A stretch of 46,606 nt of DNA from an uncultured Verrucomicrobiota bacterium (lineage in GTDB: Bacteria; Verrucomicrobiota; Verrucomicrobiia; Methylacidiphilales; UBA1321), in NCBI GenBank assembly GCA_903863295.1, contig CAIPBM010000160.1, forward strand, positions 1 to 46,606, written 5' to 3'. This document shows positions 38,113-46,606 of this stretch, one piece after another (positions within the stretch are counted from its first letter, which is position 1; each line of letters starts with the position of its first letter). Under the pieces are notes generated by a model that was not told the origin of the DNA, made no database searches, and saw only the letters and a list, made by a program, of their open reading frames with translations. The position numbers and the translations under genes are program-made.

Positions 38113-40746
38113 ATGGATTTGAACAAATTTACGGAACAGGCCTCGGCGGCGCTCGCCTCGGCGCAGGAAGAAGCCACGCGTCTGGGCAATCAGGCCATCG
38201 ATGTGGAGCATCTTTTTTACGCGCTGCTCACGCAGGAGAACGGCCTGATCCCGCGCTTGTTCGAACGCCTAAAAGTTTCCCTCGATCTCGTTCAGACCAA
38301 GACCCAGGCCGCGCTGGATCATTTGCCGAAGGTGACCGGTTCGGGCGCGACGGGTCAGGTGGGCATCACCCATCGCCTGAACAAGTTACTGGTGCGGGCG
38401 CAGGATGAGGCGAAGAAGCTGAAGGATGAGTATGTCTCCGTGGAGCATCTCGTCCTGGCCATGTTCAATGAAGAGAAGGACACCGAGATTGCCCGTATTT
38501 TCCGCAGCGCGACGCTGACGCGTGGCGCTTTTCTCACCGCCATGCAGGAAGTGCGCGGCAACCAGCGCGTGACCAGCCAGAATCCCGAGGCCACCTATGA
38601 ATCGCTCCAGAAATATGGGCGCGACCTCACCGCCCTCGCGCGGCAGAACAAGCTCGATCCGGTCATCGGTCGCGACAACGAAATCCGGCGCTGCGTCCAG
38701 GTGCTCTCCCGCCGCACGAAGAATAATCCGGTGCTGATCGGCGAGCCGGGTGTGGGCAAGACCGCCATTGTCGAGGGACTGGCCCAGCGCATCGTGGCCG
38801 GGGATGTGCCCGACAGCCTGTGCGACAAGAAGATTGTCTCGCTTGATCTCTCCGCGCTGATCGCCGGGGCGAAATTCCGCGGCGAGTTTGAAGAGCGGCT
38901 GAAGGCCGTGCTCCAGGAAGTAACCAAGGCGGCGGGACAGATCATTCTTTTTATCGACGAAATCCACACGATGGTGGGCGCGGGAAAGGCCGAGGGAGCG
39001 ATGGATGCGGGCAACATGCTCAAGCCGATGTTGGCTCGCGGGGAACTGCATTGTATCGGTGCCACGACGCTCGATGAATATCGCAAATACATCGAGAAAG
39101 ACGCTGCACTGGAGCGCCGCTTCCAACCGGTGCAGGTGGATGAACCGAGTGTCGAGGACACCATTTCCATTTTGCGCGGGTTGAGCGAAAAGTATCAGGT
39201 GCATCATGGCGTGCGCATCCAGGATGCGGCGCTCGTGGCGGCGGCGGTGCTTTCGCATCGTTACATCACAGATCGTTTTCTTCCCGACAAGGCCATTGAC
39301 CTCATGGACGAGGCCGCGGCGAAGCTCCGCACGGAAAACGAGAGCATGCCAGAGGAGCTGGAGACGCTGGAGCGGCGCGTCACGCAGCTCGCCATTGAAC
39401 GGGAAGCGTTGAAGAAAGAAAAAGACGCGGCTTCCAAGGATCGCTTGACTGAATTGGAGAAGGAAATCGCCAATATCCAGGCTGATCGCGACCGGCTCAA
39501 GGCGCAGTGGCAGAACGAAAAGGCGGCCATCGAAGCGACGAGCAAGCTCCGCGAGGAACTGGAACGGATTCGCGGTGATATTGAACAGGCCCAGCGGGCC
39601 AACGATCTCAACCGCGCAAGTGAACTCCGCTACGGCCTCCTGCCCAAGAAGGAAAAAGAATTGAAGGACGCGGAAGAGAAAATCGACCAGGCCTCCAAGA
39701 GCGGGAAGCGGCTCATGCAGGAAGAGGTCACAGCGGACGAAATCGCCGAGGTCGTCGCACGCTGGACCGGCGTGCCGGTCTCGCGGCTGCTGGAAGGCGA
39801 GCAGGAAAAACTTCTGCGCCTGGATGCGATTTTACACGAGCGGGTCATCGGCCAGGATGAAGCGGTACAGGCCGTGGCAGACGCGGTCATCCGCGCCCGG
39901 GCCGGACTCAAGGACCCCAAGCGGCCCATCGGTTCGTTCATTTTTCTCGGTCCCACCGGCGTCGGAAAAACGGAGTTGGCCCGTGCGCTGGCGGAATCGA
40001 TGTTCGATAGCGAAGAGAACATGGTACGGCTCGACATGAGCGAGTACATGGAGAAGCATGCCGTGGCGCGGTTGATTGGCGCGCCTCCCGGCTATGTTGG
40101 CTATGATGAAGGCGGTCAGCTCACCGAGGCGGTCCGGCGCAAGCCTTACTGCGTGGTTCTTTTCGATGAAATCGAGAAGGCGCATGTCGATGTCTTCAAC
40201 ACGCTGCTCCAGATTCTGGACGACGGGCGTCTCACCGATAGCCAGGGACGCACGATTGATTTCAAGAACACGATCATCATCATGACTTCCAACATCGGTT
40301 CACGGCATCTGATCGAGAATGCCTCCGATATCATCGGCGAAATCGCCGATAAGACGCGGGAGAAAGTGATGGGAGAACTTCGCGGCCATTTCCGGCCTGA
40401 ATTCCTCAATCGCGTGGATGAGATTGTCCTCTTCAAGCCGCTGACCCTGGCCGAGACGGAAAAGATCGTCGACCTGCAGCTCAACCTGCTACGCGGCCGT
40501 CTCGCCGAACGGCATATCGAGCTTGTCCTGACGGATAGCGCCAAGGAATTGCTCGCACGGAAGGGCTACGATCCGATGTATGGGGCGCGTCCGCTGAAGC
40601 GGGTGATCCAGCGAGAATTCGAGACGAAGCTTTCCCGGTCGTTGCTCACGGGAGACATCACGGATCATTCGCGGGTGGAAGTCACGGCGAAAAAGGGTGA
40701 ACTGGAATTTGTTTCGAAGCCGCTGGACGCCAAATCTGAGAAGTGA
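38113..40746 (+). CDS. clpB: Chaperone ClpB (disaggregase)
   Basis: The 877-residue AAA+ protein dissolves protein aggregates with DnaK. Parts in order: ClpN double repeat (about 1-150), AAA-1 with Walker A G-E-P-G-V-G-K-T (about 210) and I-I-L-F-I-D-E-I-H, the ClpB middle coiled coil (about 410-530; E-L-E-T-L-E-R-R-V..), AAA-2 with Walker [10 protein letters not shown] (about 613), V-V-L-F-D-E-I-E-K and the C-terminal D2-small domain with Y-G-A-R-P-L-K-R-V. The long middle domain separates it from ClpA/ClpC. Length is standard. I saw no CIRCE element upstream. Confidence 0.97.
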   Translation: MDLNKFTEQASAALASAQEEATRLGNQAIDVEHLFYALLTQENGLIPRLFERLKVSLDLVQTKTQAALDHLPKVTGSGATGQVGITHRLNKLLVRAQDEAKKLKDEYVSVEHLVLAMFNEEKDTEIARIFRSATLTRGAFLTAMQEVRGNQRVTSQNPEATYESLQKYGRDLTALARQNKLDPVIGRDNEIRRCVQVLSRRTKNNPVLIGEPGVGKTAIVEGLAQRIVAGDVPDSLCDKKIVSLDLSALIAGAKFRGEFEERLKAVLQEVTKAAGQIILFIDEIHTMVGAGKAEGAMDAGNMLKPMLARGELHCIGATTLDEYRKYIEKDAALERRFQPVQVDEPSVEDTISILRGLSEKYQVHHGVRIQDAALVAAAVLSHRYITDRFLPDKAIDLMDEAAAKLRTENESMPEELETLERRVTQLAIEREALKKEKDAASKDRLTELEKEIANIQADRDRLKAQWQNEKAAIEATSKLREELERIRGDIEQAQRANDLNRASELRYGLLPKKEKELKDAEEKIDQASKSGKRLMQEEVTADEIAEVVARWTGVPVSRLLEGEQEKLLRLDAILHERVIGQDEAVQAVADAVIRARAGLKDPKRPIGSFIFLGPTGVGKTELARALAESMFDSEENMVRLDMSEYMEKHAVARLIGAPPGYVGYDEGGQLTEAVRRKPYCVVLFDEIEKAHVDVFNTLLQILDDGRLTDSQGRTIDFKNTIIIMTSNIGSRHLIENASDIIGEIADKTREKVMGELRGHFRPEFLNRVDEIVLFKPLTLAETEKIVDLQLNLLRGRLAERHIELVLTDSAKELLARKGYDPMYGARPLKRVIQREFETKLSRSLLTGDITDHSRVEVTAKKGELEFVSKPLDAKSEK

Positions 40747-40948
40747 GTTGTTAGTTTGAAGTTCCGTACGCGTGATCCAACGCTTACAGCGTAGGGAACT
40801 CGTTTGGAGATCCCAGGGTAGGCGTTGCTACGCCAACCCTGGGCTATATGATTGCCAGCCTTTCAGGCTAGCCACCGAACTAATGAAAACGCTCGACTTG
40901 TTACTAGCGCCAACAGATGCCTGATTTGCACCGATATTTCAAGATGCG
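40747..40948. repeat. Family J hairpin between convergent genes
   Basis: In the 202-bp clpB / antiporter gap a strong hairpin at 40812-40843 pairs CCCAGGGT-A-GGCGT with ACGCC-A-ACCCTGGG (4-nt loop). A smaller AGCC-TTTCA-GGCT hairpin follows. As both genes end here, it may act as a two-way terminator. Only copy of this family in the window. Confidence 0.78.
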
Positions 40949-42532
40949 CTAAATCTTCAACCGCGCCTCTTCGAGATCGAGTTCATGCTCGATCTTATGC
41001 ATGACGTCGTCGCCGATCTGGCCAGTGCGGCGCATCTCGATGAGCGTGTGGCGTTGCTGGGCAAGCATAGCGCGATGCAGACGCCGGGTGCTGACGAGAT
41101 GATGGCGATGATCGCTCCAGCCAAGCTGATCGGCGAGGGCGTCCTGCAAGGCGAGAGCGCGCTCCTGGTAAAGCCGCTCGATCGTATCCAAGGCCGATAC
41201 TGGGTAGCTGGCTTCTTCGCGAGCCTCAACGAGTTTTCGGAGAACAAATTCGGAGATGCGATGCCGCGCCTCGTTTTCTTCCTGCGCCGCGCTGCCGTCG
41301 TCACCCACGCCGAGATAACGGATGATCGGCGGCAGGGTCAGGCCCTGGAAAACGAGCGTGGTGAGAATGACGCTGAAGGCCAGGAACTGTACGACGTGGA
41401 CCTGGGGAAAATTCGATTGTCCCTCCAGCGCAAGGGCCGCCGCGAGCGAGACGATACCGCGCATGCCGGACCAACCGACGATGAAGACCTCCCGCCAGTC
41501 GGGCGGCGATTTGAGCTTACGCACCGACTTGAACATGTAGGGGGCGTAGGCTCCCGGAAAAATCCAGGCGATGCGGACGAGGATGCAGGTCGCATTGATC
41601 ACAAGCGCGTAGAGGAGAAGTTGACTCCAGGAATAATCGACGATGCCGTGAAGGATGCCGGGCAGTTGGAGTCCGATGAGCACGAAGATGAAACCATTGA
41701 GCAGATAGATCAGCATGTCCCAGACCGATTGGGCCTGAAGGCGGATCGCGGCGGGGATGACTTCCGGCGAACCCCAGCCGAGGTAGAGACCGGTGGTGAC
41801 GACGGCGAGGACGCTGGAAGCGCCTAACGGCTCAGCGGCAAGGTAGCTGACGAACGGGGTAAGAATCGAAACGGTGAGAACGATGTTGGCCCCGTCATTG
41901 ATCACGCGGCGACGAACCCAATCCGCGACCCAGCCGACACCCAGTCCCACGGCGATTCCGGCAGCGGAGACATAGATAAACGTTCCGGGAAGCCAGATGC
42001 CGCCCAGGATCGGGGCACCCTGCATGGCGATGGCGCCGAGGGCAATCTTGTAGGCCACGAGCGAGGTGGAGTCGTTGACCAGGCTTTCGCCCTCCAGGAT
42101 GGTGACGACCTGACGGGGCAGGCCGAGTTTCTGCGCGATGGCGGAAGCGGCAATGGCATCGGGCGGGGAGATGATCGCACCCAGCACGAACCCGGCGGCG
42201 AGCGAGAGTCCCGGGATCATCCAATGAGCAATGTAGGCGACGGCGACGGTGGTCGCGAGGACGAGACCAATGGCCAGGAGCATGATGGCACGCAATTCCC
42301 CACGAAAATCGCGCCACGAGGTATAGAAGGCCTGGATGTAGAGGAGCGGCGGAAGAAAGATGAAAAAGATGACTTCCGGATCAATGTTGAGCCGGGGAAG
42401 ATGCGGCACGAAGCTGATGAATAGACCGCCGATGACGAAGAGGATCGGGTAGGGAATCGTCAGGCGCCGGGCGAGCAAGCCCAGCCCAAAGACGAAGGCG
42501 AGGAGCAGAACGAAGATGACGGCGTAATGCAT
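40949..42532 (-). CDS. Na+/H+ antiporter, CPA1 (NhaP-like) family
   Basis: The 527-residue protein has about 12 membrane helices in the first 410 residues and a helical cytoplasmic tail with E-E-N-E-A-R-H-R. Family marks: F-L-P-P-L-L-Y near 59-65, S-P-P-D-A-I-A-A-S-A-I near 122-132 (D125) and L-E-G-E-S-L-V-N-D-S-T near 146-156, the ion-binding E/N-D group of CPA1 exchangers. Probably exchanges sodium (or potassium) for protons. Convergent with clpB. Confidence 0.92.
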   Translation of the reverse strand: MHYAVIFVLLLAFVFGLGLLARRLTIPYPILFVIGGLFISFVPHLPRLNIDPEVIFFIFLPPLLYIQAFYTSWRDFRGELRAIMLLAIGLVLATTVAVAYIAHWMIPGLSLAAGFVLGAIISPPDAIAASAIAQKLGLPRQVVTILEGESLVNDSTSLVAYKIALGAIAMQGAPILGGIWLPGTFIYVSAAGIAVGLGVGWVADWVRRRVINDGANIVLTVSILTPFVSYLAAEPLGASSVLAVVTTGLYLGWGSPEVIPAAIRLQAQSVWDMLIYLLNGFIFVLIGLQLPGILHGIVDYSWSQLLLYALVINATCILVRIAWIFPGAYAPYMFKSVRKLKSPPDWREVFIVGWSGMRGIVSLAAALALEGQSNFPQVHVVQFLAFSVILTTLVFQGLTLPPIIRYLGVGDDGSAAQEENEARHRISEFVLRKLVEAREEASYPVSALDTIERLYQERALALQDALADQLGWSDHRHHLVSTRRLHRAMLAQQRHTLIEMRRTGQIGDDVMHKIEHELDLEEARLKI

Positions 42533-42677
42533 CGGGAGGAAGTCGTATCAAATGGAAGCAAGTCCGGCGAGCGCCTTTAGCTTAGGGTTCTGGTTTGGCT
42601 CGAAGCGCCTAACCGCTTCCGCTGCTCAACCTCGGGGGACGTCCCGCTCCCCGCTGCAACTGGAAACGAGGAAAATC

Positions 42678-43454
42678 CTACTGAAAATCTTCCACGGCCA
42701 GTTCCCAGGAACCACCGGAGGCTTCGATCTTGAGATAGAAATTTCCGGGGCCGCCCAACTGGGTGGTGTCTCCGCCCGTGCCGAGCTTTGAGCAGACCTT
42801 TTGCGGAATCGTGTCCTCGCGCGGGAAAGCACTGACAAACAGGGCGCTGGTATTGGCGTAGGATTTGCCGGGTTTGTCGAGATTATGCCAGAGCACACGC
42901 CACTGGGTGCCCTGGATATGGAAGACATCCGAGTTTTTGTTATCGGTACCGGAGAGCGTGAAAAGGCGGTGCCAAGTCTTGCTGCCCGGCGGTGTATCCG
43001 GCGGCGCTGGCGGTAAATACGTGGAGGGTGGTGGCGGGTCAGGCTGCGCCACAAGATCCGGTTTCGCGCCGTGGCCGGAATCGTTGGTGACGGAAGTGAT
43101 GGTTGGCTGGGCGGGCGCATGCAGGGCATCGGCCTCGAGTTGCGCGACCTTGGCCCGGAGTTTGCCGTTTTCCTGCATGGCTTCCAAAAGGCGTTCCTCG
43201 ACCAACTGGACCTGGCGACTTTGCAAACGGCGATCGTATTGGATGTCTTCCAAAACGGTCTGTTGCTGCTTGAGCAGAGCCAGGAGATCCTTGTTGGACT
43301 GGGTCAGGGAATCGAGCGTGTTCTGCAACGCGGCGGGGGTGAGCGGCTTGGCGGAAGTCGCCGAAGGGGCGGCGTTGGTCGGGGCCACCAGCGTCTGCGC
43401 GGGCAAACCAGCAACGCTGATCAAGACCAGGAAAGCAACGGAGAGAAACCGCAT
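42678..43454 (-). CDS. Exported coiled-coil protein, unknown
   Basis: The 258-residue protein has a signal peptide (M-R-F-L-S-V-A-F-L-V-L-I-S-V-A-G-L-P-A-Q), a coiled coil (about 45-110; S-N-K-D-L-L-A-L-L-K-Q-Q-Q-T-V-L-E-D-I..), a Pro-rich linker and a C-terminal globular part (T-W-H-R-L-F-T-L-S-G, W-R-V-L-W-H-N-L-D-K, Y-L-K-I-E-A-S-G-G-S-W-E-L-A-V-E). The last part looks like a small beta-sandwich. I do not recognise the family. Start at 43454; the longer frame overlaps two real genes. Confidence 0.75.
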   Translation of the reverse strand: MRFLSVAFLVLISVAGLPAQTLVAPTNAAPSATSAKPLTPAALQNTLDSLTQSNKDLLALLKQQQTVLEDIQYDRRLQSRQVQLVEERLLEAMQENGKLRAKVAQLEADALHAPAQPTITSVTNDSGHGAKPDLVAQPDPPPPSTYLPPAPPDTPPGSKTWHRLFTLSGTDNKNSDVFHIQGTQWRVLWHNLDKPGKSYANTSALFVSAFPREDTIPQKVCSKLGTGGDTTQLGGPGNFYLKIEASGGSWELAVEDFQ

Positions 43455-43459
43455 ATCAC

Positions 43460-43669
43460 CTATCCTCGAATTTTGACGACCCGGACCAAAAAATAGACGA
43501 GCGCACCGATATCCGGGACGAGAATCACCAGGAGAAGCCACAAGATTTTCTCGCGGGAGTTGGGCTCGCGCGTGGCGCAATGATAGATCATCCAGATCCA
43601 AAACAGAAAGCCGATCAAGGCCATGCCGCTGCCGGATTCGAGGAAATAGGGAAGGGCCAGAGGCATCAT
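43460..43669 (-). CDS. PLDc_N domain small membrane protein
   Basis: The 69-residue protein has two membrane helices with a short polar loop: G-M-A-L-I-G-F-L-F-W-I-W-M-I-Y-H-C and K-I-L-W-L-L-L-V-I-L-V-P-D-I-G-A-L-V-Y-F-L-V. The W-x-L-L-V-I-L-V-P-x-x-G-x-x-x-Y-x-L-x-R block is the PLDc_N motif. It lacks the catalytic PLD half, as is usual for stand-alone copies. It lies 5 bp before the coiled-coil gene and 14 bp after apaG, so the three form an operon. Confidence 0.82.
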   Translation of the reverse strand: MMPLALPYFLESGSGMALIGFLFWIWMIYHCATREPNSREKILWLLLVILVPDIGALVYFLVRVVKIRG

Positions 43670-43683
43670 TGGCGGAGGAGTTT

Positions 43684-44070
43684 TTAGAGAGAGGGGATTT
43701 CCATCTTGAACTTCGGGATGCGGGTGAAAACGCGCTCACCGTCTTCCACCTGGCCGAGGTAGGCACCCTCCGCTTCACTGTCGGACGCAATGAGGTGGTA
43801 ACTCTGGTAATGGAACTGCGTGCCGGGCGTCAGGCGCGGGCATTCGCCGACCACCCCATCGCCCTCGATGACGAGCTTCGAGTTGTCCGCATTGGTGACG
43901 ACCCACTTGCGGCCCTTGATCGTAACGACGCGCGTGCTGTCATTGTGGATCGTGATATGATAGACAAAGCCGTATGGCCGGTCCGGGGTGCCTTCCTCGT
44001 GTGGATTGTATTCCACACGATCAAGACTCACCCAGAGTCCGGGTAATTCGCGAATAGGTTCACCTGGCAC
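43684..44070 (-). CDS. apaG: ApaG family protein
   Basis: The 128-residue single beta-sandwich domain has the family pattern: V-Y-H-I-T-I-H-N-D-S, V-T-I-K-G-R-K-W-V-V-T-N-A-D-N-S, V-E-G-x-G-V-V-G-E-x-P-R-L-T-P-G-T-Q-F-H-Y-Q-S. ApaG is of uncertain biochemical role and has been linked to cation efflux and magnesium/cobalt resistance. First gene of the apaG-PLDc_N-coiled-coil operon and divergent from thiD with only 13 bp between starts, so their promoters must overlap coding DNA. Confidence 0.88.
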   Translation of the reverse strand: MPGEPIRELPGLWVSLDRVEYNPHEEGTPDRPYGFVYHITIHNDSTRVVTIKGRKWVVTNADNSKLVIEGDGVVGECPRLTPGTQFHYQSYHLIASDSEAEGAYLGQVEDGERVFTRIPKFKMEIPSL

Positions 44071-44083
44071 CCCTTTTAGATAA

Positions 44084-44932
44084 ATGATTCCCTCCTCGCG
44101 GCAAAGAGAAACTTCACGGCCCCGCCTTCCTCATGTGCCGGTCGTGCTCTCGATTGCCGGATCCGACAACAGCGGCGGAGCGGGTATCCAGGCCGATTTG
44201 AAGACCTTCACCACCCTGGGCGTCTATGGCACCACGGCGGTGACCTGCGTGGTGGCAGAGCATCCGGGACGGGTGCTGAACATCACGCCGATTCCCCCGG
44301 CGCGGGTGGCAGACCAGATTCGGTTGGTGCTGGAGGCGTTCCCGGTGGCGGCGATCAAGACGGGGATGCTTTACTCGGCGGAGATCATAGAGGCGGTGAC
44401 GAAGGCACTTGAACCCGCGCTGAAGGCAGGCGTGCCACTGGTGATTGATCCCGTGATGGTGGCCAGTTCCGGCAAGGTGCTGCTCAAAAAAGATGCGATC
44501 CGAGCCTTGCGGCAATTTATCGCCCTGGCGACGGTGGTAACGCCGAACCGGGATGAAACGGCGTTGCTTTGGGGCAAACCGATCACGAGTTTGCCGGAAC
44601 TGGATCGCGCGGCGGTGGAACTAGCCCGTGGTTTTGGCGGGCCCTCGATTTTGGCCAAGGGCGGACATCTGCGTACAGGGCAGGCGGTGGATGTGTTGGC
44701 GTCGCCGGAAGGTTTGTTACAGAATTTCCAGGCGCGGCGGATTCCCGGAGTTGATCCGCATGGGACGGGATGTACCTATTCCGCAGCGATCACGGCGGGG
44801 CTGGCCAAGGGCTTGACGCTGACCGAGGCGGTGGTGCTGGGGAAGAGTTTCATCACGCGCGCCTTGAGGCGGCGGTTTGAGATTGGCGAATATCAATTAT
44901 TGAATCATCTCCCCTGTAGCGGCGGTCTATGA
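44084..44932 (+). CDS. thiD: Hydroxymethylpyrimidine/phosphomethylpyrimidine kinase
   Basis: Phosphorylates HMP and HMP-P in thiamine synthesis. The 282-residue ribokinase-fold protein has S-I-A-G-S-D-N-S-G-G-A-G-I-Q-A-D-L-K (23-40), I-K-T-G-M-L, D-P-V-M-V-A-S-S-G, T-P-N-R-D-E and the catalytic H-G-T-G-C-T-Y-S-A-A (about 226-235). The first 20 residues are longer than usual; a GTG near 44132 is another start. The last residues (L-P-C-S-G-G-L) and the stop come from an H repeat, so the original end was altered. No other thi gene nearby. Confidence 0.93.
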   Translation: MIPSSRQRETSRPRLPHVPVVLSIAGSDNSGGAGIQADLKTFTTLGVYGTTAVTCVVAEHPGRVLNITPIPPARVADQIRLVLEAFPVAAIKTGMLYSAEIIEAVTKALEPALKAGVPLVIDPVMVASSGKVLLKKDAIRALRQFIALATVVTPNRDETALLWGKPITSLPELDRAAVELARGFGGPSILAKGGHLRTGQAVDVLASPEGLLQNFQARRIPGVDPHGTGCTYSAAITAGLAKGLTLTEAVVLGKSFITRALRRRFEIGEYQLLNHLPCSGGL

Positions 44933-45257
44933 CCGTCGTGCCTTTGTCCGTGGTAGCCGCCGCTGTCCCTAGCGGCGGATGCGTCCCTACGAGGTGGCCT
45001 TCGCGCTACCTGCGACGGGTTGGCGCGAAATGAAATTTCGCCTTTACGGGCAAGCTTCGTTAATCATTCGGAGATGTGATGTCGAGCGACGACGGTCATA
45101 GACCGCCGTTACAGGGGGAGGCTCTGGCCTCAGGTTACGATCCTCTTTTCAAGTCTGTCATCCTGAGCTTGTCGAAGGATCAGCTTCCATTGGCATCCAA
45201 AATTATCTGATAATTCCCAATCACCTGGGGCTGATCCTTCGACAAGCTCAGGATGAC
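44914..45257. repeat. Gene-free 395 bp: H, K3, I4, inverted H, and G-type inverted pair
   Basis: In the thiD-aroB gap: H (44914-44938, giving the thiD stop), K3 (44953-44978, CCGCCGCT / AGCGGCGG), I4 (45022-45042), an inverted H (45088-45114) so that the two H copies flank the set, and the G-type pair at 45157-45257. Bases 45258-45327 must hold the aroB promoter; no clear box. No credible gene. Confidence 0.88.
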
Positions 45258-45327
45258 CTATTGTTTATTGTGAGTCGCTGAGAATAGCGCTCACATCTGC
45301 GCGGATTTATGATTCAATCCTTGGGTC

Positions 45328-46497
45328 ATGACCACGCCTTCCTCTACTGCCACCCACCTGCCGCCGCACCGCACGGTGCATGTCGATCTTGGGGCGCGGG
45401 CGTATGACGTGCTGATTGGGAGGGGGCTTTCGGACCATTGCACGGATTGGGCAAAACAAGCTGCCCTCCAGGGGCCGGTAGCCATCATCACGGATTCGAC
45501 CGTGGCAGGTCTGTACGCCCAGCGGGTTGAATTTCAATTGAACGCCGCGGGTTTGGAATCGTTCGTTCTCCAAGTGCCTGCGGGTGAGCAGAGCAAGTCG
45601 ATGGCAAATGTTGCGGCCTTGCTTTCCGGGCTGGCCAAGAATCGAGTATCGCGTTCAGGTACCGTCATCGGGTTGGGAGGGGGCGTTGTCGGCGATCTGG
45701 CCGGTTACGTAGCGGCCAGTTACCTGCGCGGCGTGGCTTTCGTACAGATACCGACAACACTACTAGCCATGGTGGATAGCTCGGTTGGCGGAAAAACGGG
45801 GGTGAATCTTCCTGAGGGCAAAAATCTCGTGGGCGCTTTTTATCAGCCCAAACTTGTCGTGGCTGATCTGGATACACTGCGCTCGTTGATTGGAGGATTG
45901 CGTGAATTTCCTGCCGGTATGGCCGAAGTGATCAAGTATGGAGCTATTTCTGACCGGGCCCTCTTTGAACGGGTCGCGCGCGGGGTTAAGCCGGATGATA
46001 CCGATCTGGATGAGATCATCGAAAAATGTGTCGCGATCAAGGCGCGGATTGTCGAGCAGGACGAGTTCGAGGAGAAGGGACTCCGCGCCCTGCTTAATTT
46101 TGGGCACACACTCGGTCATGCCATTGAAAAAGCGACCGGGTACACCACCTATCTCCATGGGGAGGCCATCTCACTCGGCATGCGCGCGGCGGCGTGGCTT
46201 TCGCATTGGGAATCGGGACTGCCGGTGGAAGAGGTGCATGCGATCGAGAACGCGCTTATCGCCAATGGCCTGCCCACGCATCTCGATGAGTCGGACGACT
46301 CGACCGCGCTGCTGCTCACCGGCCAAATCCTGGACGCGCTGGGCAATGACAAAAAGGTGGCCAGTGATGGCCGGAACCGTTGGGTGCTGCTCAGTCGGCT
46401 GGGCCAATCGAAAGCCGGTTATGAAATCAAACCGGATGTGGTTGAGGCGGCCTTGCGGGTGTTGCTGGCTCCGGTGACAGCGAGAGACATTGTTTAA
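45328..46497 (+). CDS. aroB: 3-dehydroquinate synthase
   Basis: Second step of the shikimate pathway: DAHP to 3-dehydroquinate, needing NAD and zinc. The 389-residue protein has G-L-G-G-G-V-V-G-D-L-A-G-Y-V-A-A-S-Y-L-R-G (about 111-131), P-T-T-L-L-A-M-V-D-S-S-V-G-G-K-T-G-V-N (about 137-155), F-P-A-G-M-A-E-V-I-K-Y-G (about 192-203) and the metal-binding L-N-F-G-H-T-L-G-H-A-I-E. A C-terminal extension (E-A-A-L-R-V-L-L-A-P-V-T-A-R-D) is short. Stands alone here. Confidence 0.96.
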   Translation: MTTPSSTATHLPPHRTVHVDLGARAYDVLIGRGLSDHCTDWAKQAALQGPVAIITDSTVAGLYAQRVEFQLNAAGLESFVLQVPAGEQSKSMANVAALLSGLAKNRVSRSGTVIGLGGGVVGDLAGYVAASYLRGVAFVQIPTTLLAMVDSSVGGKTGVNLPEGKNLVGAFYQPKLVVADLDTLRSLIGGLREFPAGMAEVIKYGAISDRALFERVARGVKPDDTDLDEIIEKCVAIKARIVEQDEFEEKGLRALLNFGHTLGHAIEKATGYTTYLHGEAISLGMRAAAWLSHWESGLPVEEVHAIENALIANGLPTHLDESDDSTALLLTGQILDALGNDKKVASDGRNRWVLLSRLGQSKAGYEIKPDVVEAALRVLLAPVTARDIV

Positions 46498-46548
46498 GCA
46501 TGTGGATTGCTTCGACGAAGAAGCCCCATAAAATGGGGCGAGCAAGTG

Positions 46549-46573
46549 CGTTCCCAAGTGCAACTTGGGAACG
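46549..46573. repeat. Family A palindrome (A8) at the right edge
   Basis: CGTTCCCAAGT-GCA-ACTTGGGAACG, perfect over 11 bp per arm, after aroB. The region from 46498 to the window end has no other visible feature; the start of any next gene is beyond the window. Confidence 0.88.
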
Positions 46574-46606
46574 AGGGGACATCAAATGACTGAATCCGAA
46601 GCCTAC

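Noticed and set aside
42678-43790. 370-codon version of the coiled-coil gene
   Set aside because: The N-terminal 112 codons overlap the PLDc_N and apaG genes in another frame; the signal peptide starts at 43454.

Overview
The window is GC-rich chromosomal DNA from a Gram-negative bacterium: it carries lpxA, an MsbA-type lipid exporter, a TonB/TolA-like protein and a DsbD-type reductase. Gene content and the style of the dispersed palindromic repeats suggest the Verrucomicrobiota/PVC group. This placement is an inference; there is no rRNA gene to test it, and I saw no tRNA gene or CRISPR array.

Layout. Positions 1-7533 are host genes: the 3' end of an SRPBCC protein, lpxA, radC, an HNH nuclease, hflX-miaA, and a divergent acyltransferase/ketoacyl-synthase pair. 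Positions about 7700-26800 hold a prophage-like block transcribed leftward. Its head module follows the phage Mu order: DUF2730-like, winged-helix, DUF3486-like small terminase, large terminase, DUF935 portal, protease/scaffold, decoration protein, capsid, DUF1320 and a DUF1834-like protein. Tail and receptor-type proteins follow, and several of the last are secreted. I see no integrase or transposase, repressor, replication gene, endolysin, tail sheath or tape measure. Two genes inside the block point the other way: a four-helix-bundle (S23/IVP) gene and a small membrane protein. Positions 26900-46606 are host genes again: msbA-like, a sugar epimerase, dsbD plus a redoxin, a cold-shock protein, efp, a tonB-like gene, an SSS symporter, clpB, a Na+/H+ antiporter, a coiled-coil lipid/cell-envelope type protein with a PLDc_N membrane protein and apaG, thiD and aroB.

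The most striking content is not a single gene. The window is full of short palindromic elements of at least nine families (called A to K here), often nested or joined in a fixed module order. They fill nearly every prophage gene junction. They supply stop codons, and they also sit in frame inside genes: miaA, dsbD, the phage protease, and four separate times inside the phage terminase. Copies of one 48-bp double-hairpin element differ by compensatory changes that keep both hairpins paired. One family (B) has arms flanking the four-helix-bundle gene, while its other five copies in the window carry no gene. That looks like an autonomous element with non-autonomous derivatives, and it is the best candidate here for an undescribed system.
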